In this document: one piece after another, positions 17,389-28,166 of the stretch
Layout of the letters: the number at the start of each line of letters is the position of its first letter
Position numbering within the stretch: the stretch's first letter is position 1
From: Bacteroidaceae bacterium
Lineage (GTDB): Bacteria; Bacteroidota; Bacteroidia; Bacteroidales; Bacteroidaceae
NCBI GenBank assembly: GCA_017650105.1
Contig: JAGCFO010000030.1
Span: 1 to 41,826, forward strand
DNA length: 41,826 nucleotides
Direction of reading: 5' to 3'
Translations under genes and position numbers: made by a program
The notes under the pieces: model-generated
Databases searched by the model: none
Told to the model about the DNA's origin: nothing
What the model saw: only the letters and a program-made list of their open reading frames with translations

Positions 17389-18029
17389 TGGAAGTCAGTG
17401 TATATAACATTAAAGGAGAAGACACCGGTAAGAAAGTCGTTCTGAACGACGCTGTCTTCGGCATTGAACCCAACGACCATGCTATTTGGCTTGACGTGAA
17501 ACAAATCATGGCCAATAAGCGTCAGGGTACCCACAAGTCAAAGGAAAGAAGCGAGATCGCAGGCTCAACAAAGAAGTTGGGACGTCAGAAAGGCGGTGGC
17601 GGTGCTCGTCGTGGTGATATCAAGTCACCGGTATTGGTAGGTGGAGGTCGCGTGTTCGGCCCTGTTCCCCGCGATTATAGTTTCAAACTGAACAAGAAGG
17701 TGAAGCAGTTGGCTCGTCGCAGCGCTCTTTCCTACAAGGCTCAGGCTGGTTCTATCGTCGTCGTTGAGGACTTCACGTTTGATGCACCTAAGACAAAGCA
17801 GTTCATCGAACTGACAAAGAATCTTAAGGTATCTGATAAAAAATTACTTTTTGTTTTGCCAGAAGCAAATAAAAACGTATTTTTGTCGGCTCGTAACGTG
17901 CAGCGCCAAGAAATGGCTATTGCCTCTGACATCAACACATATCAAGTGTTGAATGCAGAGACTATGGTCGTGACTGAAAAGGCACTGCAGGCTATCGAGG
18001 GAGTATTAACCAATAAAGAGGAGGCTTAA
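17388..18029 (+). CDS. rplD: 50S ribosomal protein L4
   Basis: A 213-residue protein. The tunnel-lining loop is clear in [19 protein letters not shown]. In E. coli L4 represses the S10 operon; no equivalent leader is evident here because rpsJ is read through from fusA. Its final codons contain AGGAGG, which doubles as a good Shine-Dalgarno for rplW. Confidence 0.98.
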   Translation: MEVSVYNIKGEDTGKKVVLNDAVFGIEPNDHAIWLDVKQIMANKRQGTHKSKERSEIAGSTKKLGRQKGGGGARRGDIKSPVLVGGGRVFGPVPRDYSFKLNKKVKQLARRSALSYKAQAGSIVVVEDFTFDAPKTKQFIELTKNLKVSDKKLLFVLPEANKNVFLSARNVQRQEMAIASDINTYQVLNAETMVVTEKALQAIEGVLTNKEEA

Positions 18030-18033
18030 GACT

Positions 18034-18327
18034 ATGGGTATTATTGTAAAACCTCTTGTAACAGAGAAAATGACTTCTATTTCGGAGAAGTTTACAAACC
18101 GTTACGGATTTATTGTATCTCCCAAAGCTAACAAGGCAGAGATAAAGAAAGAGATAGAGGCAATGTACAATGTGACTGTTGTGGATGTAAACACACTTAA
18201 CTATGCAGGTAAGAACAAGTCACGTTATACGAAGGCCGGCTTCATTAAGGGACGTACGAATGCCTTCAAAAAGGCTATTGTTACCCTTAAAGAAGGCGAT
18301 GTTATTGATTTTTATAGCAATATTTAA
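18034..18327 (+). CDS. rplW: 50S ribosomal protein L23
   Basis: A 97-residue protein of normal size with [12 protein letters not shown] at the N-terminus and [17 protein letters not shown] in the middle. L23 sits at the exit of the peptide tunnel, where trigger factor and SRP dock. AGGAGG (18019-18024) lies 9 nt upstream of the ATG. Confidence 0.97.
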   Translation: MGIIVKPLVTEKMTSISEKFTNRYGFIVSPKANKAEIKKEIEAMYNVTVVDVNTLNYAGKNKSRYTKAGFIKGRTNAFKKAIVTLKEGDVIDFYSNI

Positions 18328-18329
18328 AA

Positions 18330-19157
<828 letters not shown>

Positions 19158-19178
19158 AAACTTTAACTTGAGTAAATT

Positions 19179-19448
19179 ATGAGTCGTTCATTAAAAAAAG
19201 GTCCGTATATCAACGTTTCACTCGAGAAGAAAGTTCTCGCAATGAATGAGAGCGGCAAAAAGTCTGTAGTGAAGACTTGGGCTCGCGCATCTGTTATCTC
19301 CCCCGATTTCGTGGGACATACGATTGCCGTTCATAACGGAAAGAATTTCATTCCTGTTTACGTTACAGAGAATATGGTAGGTCACAAGTTCGGTGAGTTC
19401 GCACCCACTCGTACCTTCCGTGGACATGCAGGTAACCGCAAGAAATAA
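19179..19448 (+). CDS. rpsS: 30S ribosomal protein S19
   Basis: An 89-residue protein beginning [10 protein letters not shown] and ending with [18 protein letters not shown], both diagnostic. S19 lies in the head of the small subunit next to S13. Confidence 0.98.
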   Translation: MSRSLKKGPYINVSLEKKVLAMNESGKKSVVKTWARASVISPDFVGHTIAVHNGKNFIPVYVTENMVGHKFGEFAPTRTFRGHAGNRKK

Positions 19449-19484
19449 GCAGGGTAATAAAGTAAACAAATAAAAGAAGAAATA

Positions 19485-19895
19485 ATGGGAAAAAGAAAAC
19501 AATTATCGGCTGAAGCTCTTAAAGAAGCCCGTAAGACCCAGTATTTTGCAAAGCTGAACAACGTTCCTTCTTCTCCTCGCAAGATGCGCCTTGTTTGCGA
19601 CATGATTCGCGGGATGGAGGTTAACCGAGCACTCGGCACCCTGAAGTTTTCGACGAAAGCCGCTTCGGCAGACGTAGAGAAACTGTTGCGTTCTGCAATT
19701 GCTAACTGGGAACAGAAGAACGAACGCAAAGCCGAGGCTGGCGAATTGTTCGTTACAAAGATTTATGTTGATGGTGGTGCTACAATGAAGCGTATGCGTC
19801 CTGCACCACAAGGTAGAGGTTATCGCATTCGCAAGCGTTCAAATCATATAACCTTGTTCGTTGACACAAAAAGTACTAACGCTAAAGAAGATTAA
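19485..19895 (+). CDS. rplV: 50S ribosomal protein L22
   Basis: A 136-residue protein. The long beta-hairpin lining the exit tunnel is seen in [18 protein letters not shown]. The N-terminal [14 protein letters not shown] is typical. There is a 36-nt gap from rpsS and 2 nt to rpsC. Confidence 0.98.
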   Translation: MGKRKQLSAEALKEARKTQYFAKLNNVPSSPRKMRLVCDMIRGMEVNRALGTLKFSTKAASADVEKLLRSAIANWEQKNERKAEAGELFVTKIYVDGGATMKRMRPAPQGRGYRIRKRSNHITLFVDTKSTNAKED

Positions 19896-19897
19896 CA

Positions 19898-20620
19898 ATG
19901 GGACAGAAAATCAATCCAATAAGCAACCGTCTGGGAATTGTTAGAGGTTGGGATTCAAGTTGGTACGGTCAGTATAGCGATCGTTTGGTAGAGGATACCA
20001 AGATTCGCGAATACCTGAACGAACGTTTGGCAAAGGCTAGCCTTTCAAAAATCGTTATCGAGCGTACCCTCAAGCTGGTGACCATTACTATTTGTACTGC
20101 TCGTCCTGGCTTGGTGATTGGTAAAGGTGGCCAAGATATTGACAAACTGAAAGAAGAGTTGAAAAAGATAACCGATAAGGATGTACAGATCAACATTTTC
20201 GAAGTGAAGAAGCCTGAGCTGGATGCAAATATTGTAGCTAACAATATCGCTCGTCAGCTGGAAGGTAAAATTGCTTACCGTCGTGCAGTGAAAATGGCTA
20301 TTGCCAACACTATGCGTATGGGAGCCGAAGGTATCAAGATTCAGGTAGCTGGTCGTCTGAATGGAGCTGAAATGGCTCGCTCAGAGATGTATAAGGAAGG
20401 ACGTACTCCTCTGCATACACTCCGTGCTGATATTGACTATTGTCAGGCAACTGCTATTACTAAAGTTGGTACGATAGGTATTAAGGTTTGGATTTGCCGT
20501 GGTGAAGTTTATGAGAAGAGAGACCTCGCTCCTAACTTTACTCAGACTAAGGATTCAGGTCGTCCCTCTAACAGTGGTGCACCTCGCAAGTTCAACAAGA
20601 AGAGAAATAACAACCGTTAA
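19898..20620 (+). CDS. rpsC: 30S ribosomal protein S3
   Basis: A 240-residue protein with a KH-type RNA-binding motif [16 protein letters not shown] and the C-terminal domain signature [20 protein letters not shown]. The tail is rich in Asn, Lys and Arg. S3 lines the mRNA entry channel. Confidence 0.98.
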   Translation: MGQKINPISNRLGIVRGWDSSWYGQYSDRLVEDTKIREYLNERLAKASLSKIVIERTLKLVTITICTARPGLVIGKGGQDIDKLKEELKKITDKDVQINIFEVKKPELDANIVANNIARQLEGKIAYRRAVKMAIANTMRMGAEGIKIQVAGRLNGAEMARSEMYKEGRTPLHTLRADIDYCQATAITKVGTIGIKVWICRGEVYEKRDLAPNFTQTKDSGRPSNSGAPRKFNKKRNNNR

Positions 20621-20634
20621 TTCTACGTAAGATT

Positions 20635-21063
20635 ATGTTACAACCTAAAAGAACAAAATATAGAAGAATGCAGCACCGCGCGCAAAAGAACAATGCGCAG
20701 CGTGGTAATCAGCTTGCATTCGGTTCCTTTGGCATTAAGGCAATGGACACCATTTGGATTACCGGTCAGCAGCTTGAGGCTGCGCGTGTGGCTGTGACTC
20801 GTTACATGCAGCGTCAAGGCCAGCTTTGGATCCGTGTATTTCCGGATAAGTCTTTTACAAAAAAGCCTGCCGATGTACGTATGGGTAAAGGTAAGGGAGC
20901 TGTCGAAGGATATGTAGCTCCCGTTACTCCTGGGCGTATGCTGATAGAAATTGATGGCGTTCCTTTTGATGTAGCAAAAGAGGCTCTTCGCCTTGGTGCT
21001 CAGAAACTGCCTATCAAGACCAAGTTTGTGGTACGCCGTGACTATGACTTCTCAAAGGAATAA
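20635..21063 (+). CDS. rplP: 50S ribosomal protein L16
   Basis: A 142-residue protein starting [13 protein letters not shown], with [15 protein letters not shown] and the RAB-like region around [14 protein letters not shown]16 contacts the A-site tRNA elbow region. Confidence 0.98.
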   Translation: MLQPKRTKYRRMQHRAQKNNAQRGNQLAFGSFGIKAMDTIWITGQQLEAARVAVTRYMQRQGQLWIRVFPDKSFTKKPADVRMGKGKGAVEGYVAPVTPGRMLIEIDGVPFDVAKEALRLGAQKLPIKTKFVVRRDYDFSKE

Positions 21064-21098
21064 TCCGGTATTGATCGAACCTGCTAAAACATTGTATT

Positions 21099-21296
21099 AT
21101 GAAAATTGCAGAAATAAGAGAATTATCGACCAGTGAATTGGTTGAGCGTCTTGAGACAGAACAAGCCAGTTATAAGAATATGGTTATGAACCATGCTATC
21201 TCTCCGTTGGAGAACCCTTCGCAGATCAAGAAACTGCGTAGGACGATTGCTAGGATGAAGACAGAATTGCGTGAGAGAGAGCTTAACAACAAATAA
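21099..21296 (+). CDS. rpmC: 50S ribosomal protein L29
   Basis: A 65-residue two-helix protein: MKIAEIRELSTSELVERL, then the turn and KLRRTIARMKTELRER. It has the expected length and position between rplP and rpsQ. Confidence 0.97.
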   Translation: MKIAEIRELSTSELVERLETEQASYKNMVMNHAISPLENPSQIKKLRRTIARMKTELRERELNNK

Positions 21297-21308
21297 AACA
21301 AGTCCCTC

Positions 21309-21566
21309 ATGGAAGTTAGAAATTTAAGAAAAGAAAGAACCGGTGTCGTTATCAGCGATAAAATGGATAAGACCGTTACCGTTGCTGCTAAGTATAAGGA
21401 AAGACACCCTATCTATGGTAAGTTTGTCACAAAGACAAAGAAATACCATGCACATGACGAGAAGAACGAATGCAATATCGGCGATACCGTACGCATCATG
21501 GAGACTCGTCCTCTGAGCAAAACGAAGAGATGGAGAGTAGTAGAAATCGTTGAAAAAGCCAAGTAA
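21309..21566 (+). CDS. rpsQ: 30S ribosomal protein S17
   Basis: An 85-residue OB-fold protein with [16 protein letters not shown] near the N-terminus and [20 protein letters not shown], both diagnostic. Its stop is 3 nt before rplN. Confidence 0.98.
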   Translation: MEVRNLRKERTGVVISDKMDKTVTVAAKYKERHPIYGKFVTKTKKYHAHDEKNECNIGDTVRIMETRPLSKTKRWRVVEIVEKAK

Positions 21567-21569
21567 ATT

Positions 21570-21935
21570 ATGATCCAAGTTGAATCCAGACTCACAGTAT
21601 GTGATAATAGTGGTGCTAAAGAAGCTCTTTGCATCCGTGTTCTCGGAGGAACCAAGCGTCGTTATGCTTCCGTTGGTGATATCATTGTTGTTTCTATCAA
21701 GAGTGTCATCCCTTCGAGTGATTTGAAAAAAGGTACTGTCTCAAAGGCCTTGATCGTTCGCACTAAGAAAGAGATTCGTCGTGCAGATGGATCGTACATT
21801 CGTTTCGATGATAATGCATGTGTTCTCCTGGCAAATACAGGCGAACTTCGTGCAAGTCGTATCTTTGGTCCTGTAGCTCGTGAGCTTCGCGCTGTCAACA
21901 TGAAAGTCGTTTCTTTAGCTCCTGAGGTACTCTAA
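21570..21935 (+). CDS. rplN: 50S ribosomal protein L14
   Basis: A 121-residue protein beginning [19 protein letters not shown] and ending in a typical REL...[10 protein letters not shown] tail. L14 contacts the small subunit and L19. It marks the start of the spc-type part of the array. Confidence 0.98.
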   Translation: MIQVESRLTVCDNSGAKEALCIRVLGGTKRRYASVGDIIVVSIKSVIPSSDLKKGTVSKALIVRTKKEIRRADGSYIRFDDNACVLLANTGELRASRIFGPVARELRAVNMKVVSLAPEVL

Positions 21936-21954
21936 CCTATAAAACTTTAAAGTA

Positions 21955-22281
21955 ATGAGTAAATTACATATTAAAAAAGGTGACATGGTTTTTGTCATCG
22001 CTGGTAATAGCAAAGACCGTGAGCACTCACATCGCGTGCTGAAGGTTGATGTTGAAAAGCAGCGTGCTCTCGTTGAAGGAGTCAATATGGTCTCAAAGAG
22101 CACAAAGCCTAGCGCAAAACACCCACAGGGTGGTATTATCAAGCAGGAAGCTCCCATTCACATCTCCAACCTTATGGTTGCAGATCCCAAGACTGGCAAA
22201 CCGACCCGTATCGGTCGCCGTATGGGTGAGAATGGTAAGTTAGTTCGTTATTCCAAAAAGTCAGGAGAGGAGATTAAATAA
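21955..22281 (+). CDS. rplX: 50S ribosomal protein L24
   Basis: A 108-residue protein with a KOW motif, [18 protein letters not shown], and [12 protein letters not shown]24 starts 50S assembly. Its stop overlaps the rplE start by one base (TAATG), and its last codons supply an AGGAG about 8 nt before rplE. Confidence 0.97.
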   Translation: MSKLHIKKGDMVFVIAGNSKDREHSHRVLKVDVEKQRALVEGVNMVSKSTKPSAKHPQGGIIKQEAPIHISNLMVADPKTGKPTRIGRRMGENGKLVRYSKKSGEEIK

Positions 22282-22838
22282 TGGCAAATACTGCAAGTCT
22301 TAAGAAAGAATACGCCGAGCGCATTGCTCCGGCTTTGATGGAGAAGTTCCAGTACTCCACCCCAATGCAGGTGCCTGTACTGAAGAAAATTGTGATCAAC
22401 CAGGGTCTTGGCATTGCCACTCAGGATAAGAAGATCATTGATTCCGCTATAGCTGAACTTTCTGCAATAGCAGGTCAGAAGGCTGTTGCCACAATCTCAA
22501 AAAAGGACATCGCCAACTTTAAGTTGCGTAAGAAGATGCCAGTTGGCGTTATGGTAACACTGCGTCGTGAACGTATGTATGAATTTCTGGAGCGTTTGGT
22601 ACGCGTGGCCCTTCCTCGTATCCGTGACTTCAAGGGTATTGAGAGCAAGTTTGATGGTCAGGGAAATTACTCCTTGGGTATTCAGGAGCAGATTATCTTC
22701 CCAGAGATTAACATTGATAGCATTACCCGAATTCTTGGTATGAATATTACTTTTGTAACTACTGCCAAGACAGACGAAGAAGGATATGCCCTTCTCAAAG
22801 AGTTTGGTCTTCCGTTTAAGAACGCAAAAAACGATTAA
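22281..22838 (+). CDS. rplE: 50S ribosomal protein L5
   Basis: A 185-residue protein with [34 protein letters not shown] and [15 protein letters not shown], all diagnostic. It binds 5S rRNA and the P-site tRNA region. Confidence 0.98.
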   Translation: MANTASLKKEYAERIAPALMEKFQYSTPMQVPVLKKIVINQGLGIATQDKKIIDSAIAELSAIAGQKAVATISKKDIANFKLRKKMPVGVMVTLRRERMYEFLERLVRVALPRIRDFKGIESKFDGQGNYSLGIQEQIIFPEINIDSITRILGMNITFVTTAKTDEEGYALLKEFGLPFKNAKND

Positions 22839-22841
22839 TCT

Positions 22842-23141
22842 ATGGCAAAACAGTCAATGGTAGCACGCGAGGTTAAGCGTGCAAAGATGGTTGAACAGTA
22901 TGCTGCTAAGCGTGCTGCTCTGAAGGAGATTGTTCGCAAGGGTGATCCTGCCGAGGCTTATGAGGCAGCTCGTAAACTTCAGTCGATTCCCAAGAATGCC
23001 AATCCCATCCGTAAACATAACCGTTGCAAGCTCACAGGACGTCCTAAAGGTTATATCCGCGAATTTGGTCTTTCTAGAATTCAGTTCCGCGAGATGGCTT
23101 CCAAAGGTCTCATTCCTGGTGTTAAGAAGGCTAGCTGGTAA
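22842..23141 (+). CDS. rpsN: 30S ribosomal protein S14, zinc-free type
   Basis: A 99-residue long-form S14. The core [20 protein letters not shown] has only one cysteine, so this is the zinc-independent form rather than the short CxxC form. Its tail [11 protein letters not shown] is typical. Confidence 0.97.
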   Translation: MAKQSMVAREVKRAKMVEQYAAKRAALKEIVRKGDPAEAYEAARKLQSIPKNANPIRKHNRCKLTGRPKGYIREFGLSRIQFREMASKGLIPGVKKASW

Positions 23142-23170
23142 AGAGAATTAGAGAGTGTTGTTAAATATTG

Positions 23171-23185
23171 TCGGGAGCGTCCCGA
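23171..23185 (+). other. Hairpin between rpsN and rpsH
   Basis: TCGGGA-GCG-TCCCGA is a perfect 6-bp stem with a 3-nt loop, followed by an AT-rich TTAATTTAA. It lies in the 66-nt rpsN-rpsH gap, one of the wider gaps of the spc part. It could be an attenuator, a processing site or a protein-binding site. Confidence 0.55.
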
Positions 23186-23207
23186 TTAATTTAATTCAAA
23201 AAAAATT

Positions 23208-23603
23208 ATGACAGATCCTATTGCTGATTATTTGACGAGGCTTAGGAATGCAATCGGTGCAAAGCACAGAGTTGTAGAAATTCCTGCCTCAAATCTCAAA
23301 AAGGAGATTACAAAAATTCTTTTTGAGAAAGGTTACATCCTCAACTATAAGTTTGTAGAGGATGGTCCCCAAGGTACTATTAAAATAGCCTTGAAGTATG
23401 ATGCTGCTAATAAAAACAGCGCCATAAAGAAACTGATTAGAGTGTCTACTCCTGGATTGCGTAAGTATACTGGTTATAAGGAGATGCCAAGAGTCATCAA
23501 TGGCTTAGGTATTGCAATTATCTCCACGTCGAAAGGTGTCATGACTGACAAAGAAGCTTCTGCTCAGAAAGTGGGAGGTGAAGTTCTCTGTTACGTTTAT
23601 TAA
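23208..23603 (+). CDS. rpsH: 30S ribosomal protein S8
   Basis: A 131-residue protein: MTDPIADYLTRLRNAIGAKH at the start and the C-terminal GLGIAIISTSKGVMTDKEA, which forms the 16S helix 21 binding surface. In E. coli S8 represses the spc operon at a site near rplE. Confidence 0.98.
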   Translation: MTDPIADYLTRLRNAIGAKHRVVEIPASNLKKEITKILFEKGYILNYKFVEDGPQGTIKIALKYDAANKNSAIKKLIRVSTPGLRKYTGYKEMPRVINGLGIAIISTSKGVMTDKEASAQKVGGEVLCYVY

Positions 23604-23606
23604 TAT

Positions 23607-23612
23607 AGGAGG
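23607..23612 (+). promoter_or_regulatory. Perfect Shine-Dalgarno before rplF
   Basis: AGGAGG lies 7 nt upstream of the rplF ATG, in the rpsH-rplF spacer outside any coding sequence. Strong Shine-Dalgarno sequences are rare in Bacteroidota, so it stands out from the A-rich start contexts of most neighbours. Confidence 0.75.
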
Positions 23613-23619
23613 ATAAGCT

Positions 23620-24177
23620 ATGTCAAGAATTGGAAAATTACCGATTTCTATCCCCTCGGGCGTTAGTGTTAATATCAGCGATGATAACGTTATCACCGTT
23701 AAAGGTCCTAAGGGAGAACTGAAGCAGAAGGTAGATCCTTCTATCACCGTTAAAATGGAAGATGGACAACTTCATATTTCACGTAGTAGCGACGAGAAAC
23801 AGGAGCGTGCTTTCCACGGTCTGTATCGTGCCTTGCTAAATAATATGGTAGTTGGCGTATCTGAAGGTTACAAGAAAGAGTTGGAACTCGTAGGCGTTGG
23901 TTACCGTGTTTCTAATAACGGCAATGTCATGGAGTTTGCATTAGGCTATACACATCCTATTTATGTCGTTCTTCCTCCTGAAATGTCTGTAGAGACAAAG
24001 ACGGAGCGTAATAAGAATCCTCAGATCATTCTTGAATCCTGTGATAAGCAGCTTTTGGGCATGGTATGTGCAAAGATTCGTTCTTTCCGCAAGCCTGAAC
24101 CTTACAAAGGTAAGGGTGTCTTGTTCAAGGGCGAGGTCGTACGCCGCAAGTCTGGCAAATCGGCTAGCGCTAAGTAA
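23620..24177 (+). CDS. rplF: 50S ribosomal protein L6
   Basis: A 185-residue two-domain protein starting MSRIGKLPISIPSGV, with KRKELELVGVGYRV-like sequence in the middle and KPEPYKGKGV near the C-terminus. It lies near the sarcin-ricin loop in the 50S subunit. Confidence 0.98.
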   Translation: MSRIGKLPISIPSGVSVNISDDNVITVKGPKGELKQKVDPSITVKMEDGQLHISRSSDEKQERAFHGLYRALLNNMVVGVSEGYKKELELVGVGYRVSNNGNVMEFALGYTHPIYVVLPPEMSVETKTERNKNPQIILESCDKQLLGMVCAKIRSFRKPEPYKGKGVLFKGEVVRRKSGKSASAK

Positions 24178-24199
24178 TTAACTTTTAATTGAAGGAATT

Positions 24200-24541
24200 A
24201 TGATCTCAAAAGAAGAAAGAAGAACGAAGATTAAATATAGAGTACGCAATAAGATTTCAGGTACGCCTGAGCGTCCTCGTATGACCGTTTTCAGAAGCAA
24301 TAAGCAGATTTACGTTCAGATTATTGAAGATTTGAGCGGTAAGACTCTTGCTGCAGCATCATCCCTTGGCCTTGAGAAAATGCCCAAGAAGGAGCAAGCA
24401 GCAAAAGTAGGCGAAATGATTGCTCAGAAAGCACAGGAGGCTGGTATCCAGACAGTGGTCTTTGATCGTAACGGATATCTGTATCACGGGAGAGTTAAGG
24501 AAGTGGCTGACGCTGCACGTAAAGGTGGACTTAAATTTTAA
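24200..24541 (+). CDS. rplR: 50S ribosomal protein L18
   Basis: A 113-residue 5S rRNA-binding protein with the basic N-terminus and [20 protein letters not shown]. The C-terminal [20 protein letters not shown] is diagnostic. Confidence 0.98.
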   Translation: MISKEERRTKIKYRVRNKISGTPERPRMTVFRSNKQIYVQIIEDLSGKTLAAASSLGLEKMPKKEQAAKVGEMIAQKAQEAGIQTVVFDRNGYLYHGRVKEVADAARKGGLKF

Positions 24542-24546
24542 TTATT

Positions 24547-25059
24547 ATGGCTGTAAATAGAGTTAAAGTAACAAACGATGTCGAATTGAAAGACAGACTT
24601 GTCGCAATTAACCGCGTTACCAAAGTAACAAAGGGAGGCCGTACATTTACTTTTGCCGCTATCGTAGTGGTAGGTGATGGGAACGGAGTCATTGGTTATG
24701 GTCTTGGTAAGGCAGGTGAAGTGACTGCAGCCATCGCTAAAGGCGTTGAAGCTGCCAAGAAGAATCTGGTACGCGTCTCGATCCTTAAAGGAACTATTCC
24801 TCACGAGGTAGAGGTTCGCTACGGTGGAGCTCATGTGCTGCTTCGCCCTGCTTCTGCAGGAACGGGAGTAGTTGCAGGCGGTGCCATGCGTGCTGTTCTT
24901 GAAAGTGTTGGTATTACTGACGTTTTGGCAAAGTCGAAGGGCTCTTCTAACCCTCATAACCTTGTCAAGGCGACAATCCTCGCTCTTGAGGAACTTCGCG
25001 ATGCAAGGGCTATTGCTGAATGCAGAGGAATCAGTATGAGTCGTGTGTTTAATGGATAA
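24547..25059 (+). CDS. rpsE: 30S ribosomal protein S5
   Basis: A 170-residue protein. The double-stranded-RNA-like N-terminal domain shows [19 protein letters not shown]. The C-terminal domain carries [20 protein letters not shown]5 lines the mRNA path and affects decoding accuracy. Confidence 0.98.
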   Translation: MAVNRVKVTNDVELKDRLVAINRVTKVTKGGRTFTFAAIVVVGDGNGVIGYGLGKAGEVTAAIAKGVEAAKKNLVRVSILKGTIPHEVEVRYGGAHVLLRPASAGTGVVAGGAMRAVLESVGITDVLAKSKGSSNPHNLVKATILALEELRDARAIAECRGISMSRVFNG

Positions 25060-25063
25060 GGAG
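25059..25063 (+). promoter_or_regulatory. Shine-Dalgarno before rpmD
   Basis: AGGAG lies 7 nt upstream of the rpmD ATG and begins at the last base of the rpsE stop codon. Confidence 0.65.
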
Positions 25064-25070
25064 ATATAAT

Positions 25071-25247
25071 ATGGCAACTATTAAAGTAAAACAAATTAAG
25101 AGCAGAATCGGTGCTCCTAAAGATCAGAAGCGTACCCTTGATGCACTTGGTCTGACTAAGATTAATAAGGTAGTTGAGCATGAAGCCACTCCTTCTGTTA
25201 TGGGTATGATTAACAAGGTAAAGCACTTGGTTGTCGTTGTTGAATAA
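25071..25247 (+). CDS. rpmD: 50S ribosomal protein L30
   Basis: A 58-residue protein found by translating the gap between rpsE and rplO. It begins MATIKVKQIKSRIG and includes KRTLDALGLTKINK and MIKVKHLV-like C-terminal sequence (MINKVKHLVVVVE). Length, position and motifs all fit L30. Confidence 0.97.
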   Translation: MATIKVKQIKSRIGAPKDQKRTLDALGLTKINKVVEHEATPSVMGMINKVKHLVVVVE

Positions 25248-25270
25248 TAACTATTAAAAGTTCGTTTATT

Positions 25271-25717
25271 ATGGAATTACATAATTTAAAACCTGCTGAA
25301 GGATCAACCAAAACCCGTAAGAGAGTCGGCCGTGGTGCTGGTTCTGGTTTAGGTGGAACTTCAACTCGTGGTCATAAGGGAGCAAAGCAGCGCTCTGGTT
25401 ATTCAAAAAAGATTGGTTTCGAAGGTGGTCAGATGCCTTTGCAGCGCCGTGTGCCTAAGTTTGGTTTCAAGAACATCAACCGTGTAGAGTATAAAGCTAT
25501 TAACCTTAATGTTATACAAGGCCTTGTTGATGCTAAGCATCTTGAGAAGGTTACCGTATCAGATTTGGTTGAAGCCGGTTTCGTTTCATCCCGCCAGTTG
25601 GTCAAGATCCTTGGTAATGGCGAATTGACAGCTAAGGTCGATGTTGAAGCTAATGCATTCTCAAAGAGTGCACAAGCTGCTATCGAAGCAAAGGGTGGAA
25701 ACGCAATTAAACTCTAA
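25271..25717 (+). CDS. rplO: 50S ribosomal protein L15
   Basis: A 148-residue protein with the Gly/Arg-rich N-terminal segment KRVGRGAGSGLGGTSTRGHK and QMPLQRRVPKFGF. It is followed by secY after 5 nt, the usual linkage in bacteria. Confidence 0.98.
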   Translation: MELHNLKPAEGSTKTRKRVGRGAGSGLGGTSTRGHKGAKQRSGYSKKIGFEGGQMPLQRRVPKFGFKNINRVEYKAINLNVIQGLVDAKHLEKVTVSDLVEAGFVSSRQLVKILGNGELTAKVDVEANAFSKSAQAAIEAKGGNAIKL

Positions 25718-25722
25718 TTCTT

Positions 25723-27117
25723 ATGGACAAACTCATTTCACTTGCAATAGTATTAGTTCTTATCGCCCTCTTCTATCTTTGGAAGCGTAAATTTTTCACG
25801 AACGTTTTTAAGATTGAAGATCTGAGGACAAAGCTTCTTATCACCGTAGGTTTCGTTGCTATCTACCGTTTTGGAACGACTGTTGTCCTTCCTGGCATCG
25901 ATTCTTCTGCGTTGGCGAAGCTTCATGAACAGACGGGTGGTGGCCTAATGTCCTTGTTGGATATGTTTTCTGGTGGCGCTTTCTCAAATGCTTCGGTATT
26001 TGCGTTAGGTATTATGCCGTACATCTCCGCTTCTATTGTTGTGCAGCTTTTGGCTATGGTAGTTCCCTATTTCCAGAAGATGCAACGCGAAGGCGAGAGT
26101 GGACGTAGAAAGATAAACCAGATTACTCGCTATTTGACTATTATCGTGCTTATTGTCCAGGCTCCTGCATATTTGCTTAATTTGCAGTGGCAGGCTCCTG
26201 GGGCAATCAATCCCGGTATCAATCACACTGCATTTATGATAACCTCTACTATTATCCTTGCAGCTGGCAGTATGTTTATCCTTTGGTTGGGAGAACGTAT
26301 TACAGACAAGGGTATTGGTAATGGAATATCATTCATCATTCTTATTGGTATTATCGCTCGCTTCCCCCAAGCATTCATTCAGGAGTTTACATCCCGTATG
26401 TCGGAGCCGGGCGCAGGTGGATTGATCATGTTCCTTGCTGAAATCATTGTTCTGTTCTTTGTGTTCATGGCTGCTATTATGTTAACACAAGGCGTTCGAA
26501 AGATTCCAGTACAATATGCAAAGCAGATTTCTGGTGGACGTCAGTTTGGTGGCGCTCGTCAATATCTTCCTCTGAAGGTTAATGCAGCAAATGTGATGCC
26601 TATCATTTTCGCACAAGCTATTATGTTCATTCCCTTGTCTTTCATTAACTATTCTAAGATAGAGAATGCAGGTAGCTTCGTTCGATTGATAGTTGATACC
26701 GATAGTTGGCTCTACAACTTGATCTTTGCTATTCTGATTATTCTGTTCACGTTGTTCTACACAGCTATAACAGTTAATCCAACGCAAATGGCAGAGGATC
26801 TGAAGCGCAACAATGGATTCATTCCAGGCATCAAGCCAGGAAAAGCAACTGCTGATTACATTGACACGGTAATGTCGCGTATTACTTGGCCAGGAGCTTT
26901 GTTCCTTGTTGTGATTGCTATTCTTCCTCCGTTTGCGCGCTTGTTTGGCATTACTCGGGAATTCGCTCAGTTCTTCGGTGGAACCTCTTTGCTCATTATG
27001 GTAGGCGTTGTTCTTGACACCTTGCAGCAGATAGAGAGCCACTTGCTCATGCGTCATTACGATGGCTTGCTCAAAACTGGCGGACGTATCAAAGGACGTT
27101 CAGGTGCAGCTTATTAA
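25723..27117 (+). CDS. secY: Protein translocase subunit SecY
   Basis: A 464-residue inner-membrane channel protein with about ten hydrophobic segments. Family marks are RFGTTVVLPGID near the first periplasmic region, MPYISASIVVQLL (TM2b-3), GERITDKGIGNGIS, and RNNGFIPGIKPGKAT before the last helices. Both cytosolic loops that contact SecA and the ribosome appear intact. With SecE and SecG, encoded elsewhere, it forms the Sec translocon. Confidence 0.99.
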   Translation: MDKLISLAIVLVLIALFYLWKRKFFTNVFKIEDLRTKLLITVGFVAIYRFGTTVVLPGIDSSALAKLHEQTGGGLMSLLDMFSGGAFSNASVFALGIMPYISASIVVQLLAMVVPYFQKMQREGESGRRKINQITRYLTIIVLIVQAPAYLLNLQWQAPGAINPGINHTAFMITSTIILAAGSMFILWLGERITDKGIGNGISFIILIGIIARFPQAFIQEFTSRMSEPGAGGLIMFLAEIIVLFFVFMAAIMLTQGVRKIPVQYAKQISGGRQFGGARQYLPLKVNAANVMPIIFAQAIMFIPLSFINYSKIENAGSFVRLIVDTDSWLYNLIFAILIILFTLFYTAITVNPTQMAEDLKRNNGFIPGIKPGKATADYIDTVMSRITWPGALFLVVIAILPPFARLFGITREFAQFFGGTSLLIMVGVVLDTLQQIESHLLMRHYDGLLKTGGRIKGRSGAAY

Positions 27118-27128
27118 AAAGTTTGTTC

Positions 27129-27932
27129 ATGATCATTCTTAAGACTGAAGAAGAAATCGAGCTTTTGCGACAAGCAAACCTACTCGTGGGCAGAACCTTG
27201 GCTGAGGTTGCAAAACTTATTGAGCCAGGCGTAACCACCCGTCAACTCGATACGGTAGCGGAAGAGTTTATCCGTGACCATGGGGCAATCCCTACCTTTA
27301 AGGGATTCCCCAACTTCGAGCCGGGACTCCCTGCTTTTCCTGGTAGTTTGTGCACTTCTGTCAACGGAGTAATTGTTCATGGAATCCCCAATGATGTACC
27401 CTTACGCGATGGCGATATTGTTAGTGTTGATTGTGGTACTTATTTAAATGGTTTCTGCGGAGATTCTGCCTATACCTTTTGCGTAGGTAATGTAGACGAA
27501 AAAGTTAAGCATTTATTGCAGACTACAAAAGAGGCTCTTTATTTGGGTATTGAACAAGCCGTCGTTGGCAAGCGCCTTGGTGACATTGGAAATGCCGTGC
27601 AACAACATTGCGAAAAGTTTGGCTATGGTGTTGTACGTGAGTTTACCGGACATGGTGTAGGGCGTGAAATGCATGAAGATCCTGCTGTGCCTAATTACGG
27701 GCGTAGGGGTAATGGTGTGAAGCTAAAACTAGGAATGGTAATTGCTATTGAACCGATGATTACGATGAAAAGTCGTCAGATTGTTTTTGATGATGACGAT
27801 TGGGGTATCAGCACTTCAGATGGTCTGCCTGCTGCTCATTTTGAGCATACGGTTGCTATTGGTCAAAAAGAGGCGGATATTCTTTCATCGTTCGATTTCT
27901 TAGAAGAAGTGTTAAGAAACAAACAGAATTAA
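27129..27932 (+). CDS. map: Type I methionine aminopeptidase
   Basis: A 267-residue cytosolic enzyme that removes the initiator methionine. The five metal ligands of the pita-bread fold are seen in [18 protein letters not shown] (two Asp), [12 protein letters not shown] (His), IEPM (Glu) and the C-terminal EHTVAI region. There is no N-terminal zinc finger. The ATG at 27129 was preferred to a TTG two codons upstream. It lies 11 nt after secY and two bases before infA. Confidence 0.97.
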   Translation: MIILKTEEEIELLRQANLLVGRTLAEVAKLIEPGVTTRQLDTVAEEFIRDHGAIPTFKGFPNFEPGLPAFPGSLCTSVNGVIVHGIPNDVPLRDGDIVSVDCGTYLNGFCGDSAYTFCVGNVDEKVKHLLQTTKEALYLGIEQAVVGKRLGDIGNAVQQHCEKFGYGVVREFTGHGVGREMHEDPAVPNYGRRGNGVKLKLGMVIAIEPMITMKSRQIVFDDDDWGISTSDGLPAAHFEHTVAIGQKEADILSSFDFLEEVLRNKQN

Positions 27933-27933
27933 T

Positions 27934-28152
27934 ATGTCCAAACAATCAGCTATAGAGCAAGATGGAACTATTGTCGAGGCATTGTCTAATGCAATGTTTC
28001 GTGTAGAATTGGAAAATGGTCATGAGATCACCGCACATATCTCTGGTAAGATGCGTATGCATTATATAAAAATTCTCCCAGGAGACAAGGTGCGTGTCGA
28101 GATGTCTCCCTATGATCTGACCAAAGGAAGAATCAGTTTCAGATACAAATAA
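27934..28152 (+). CDS. infA: Translation initiation factor IF-1
   Basis: A 72-residue OB-fold protein with [20 protein letters not shown] and [20 protein letters not shown], the standard S1-like strands. It blocks the A site during initiation. The position between map and rpmJ is the usual one. Confidence 0.98.
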   Translation: MSKQSAIEQDGTIVEALSNAMFRVELENGHEITAHISGKMRMHYIKILPGDKVRVEMSPYDLTKGRISFRYK

Positions 28153-28166
28153 AAAAAGATATAACA

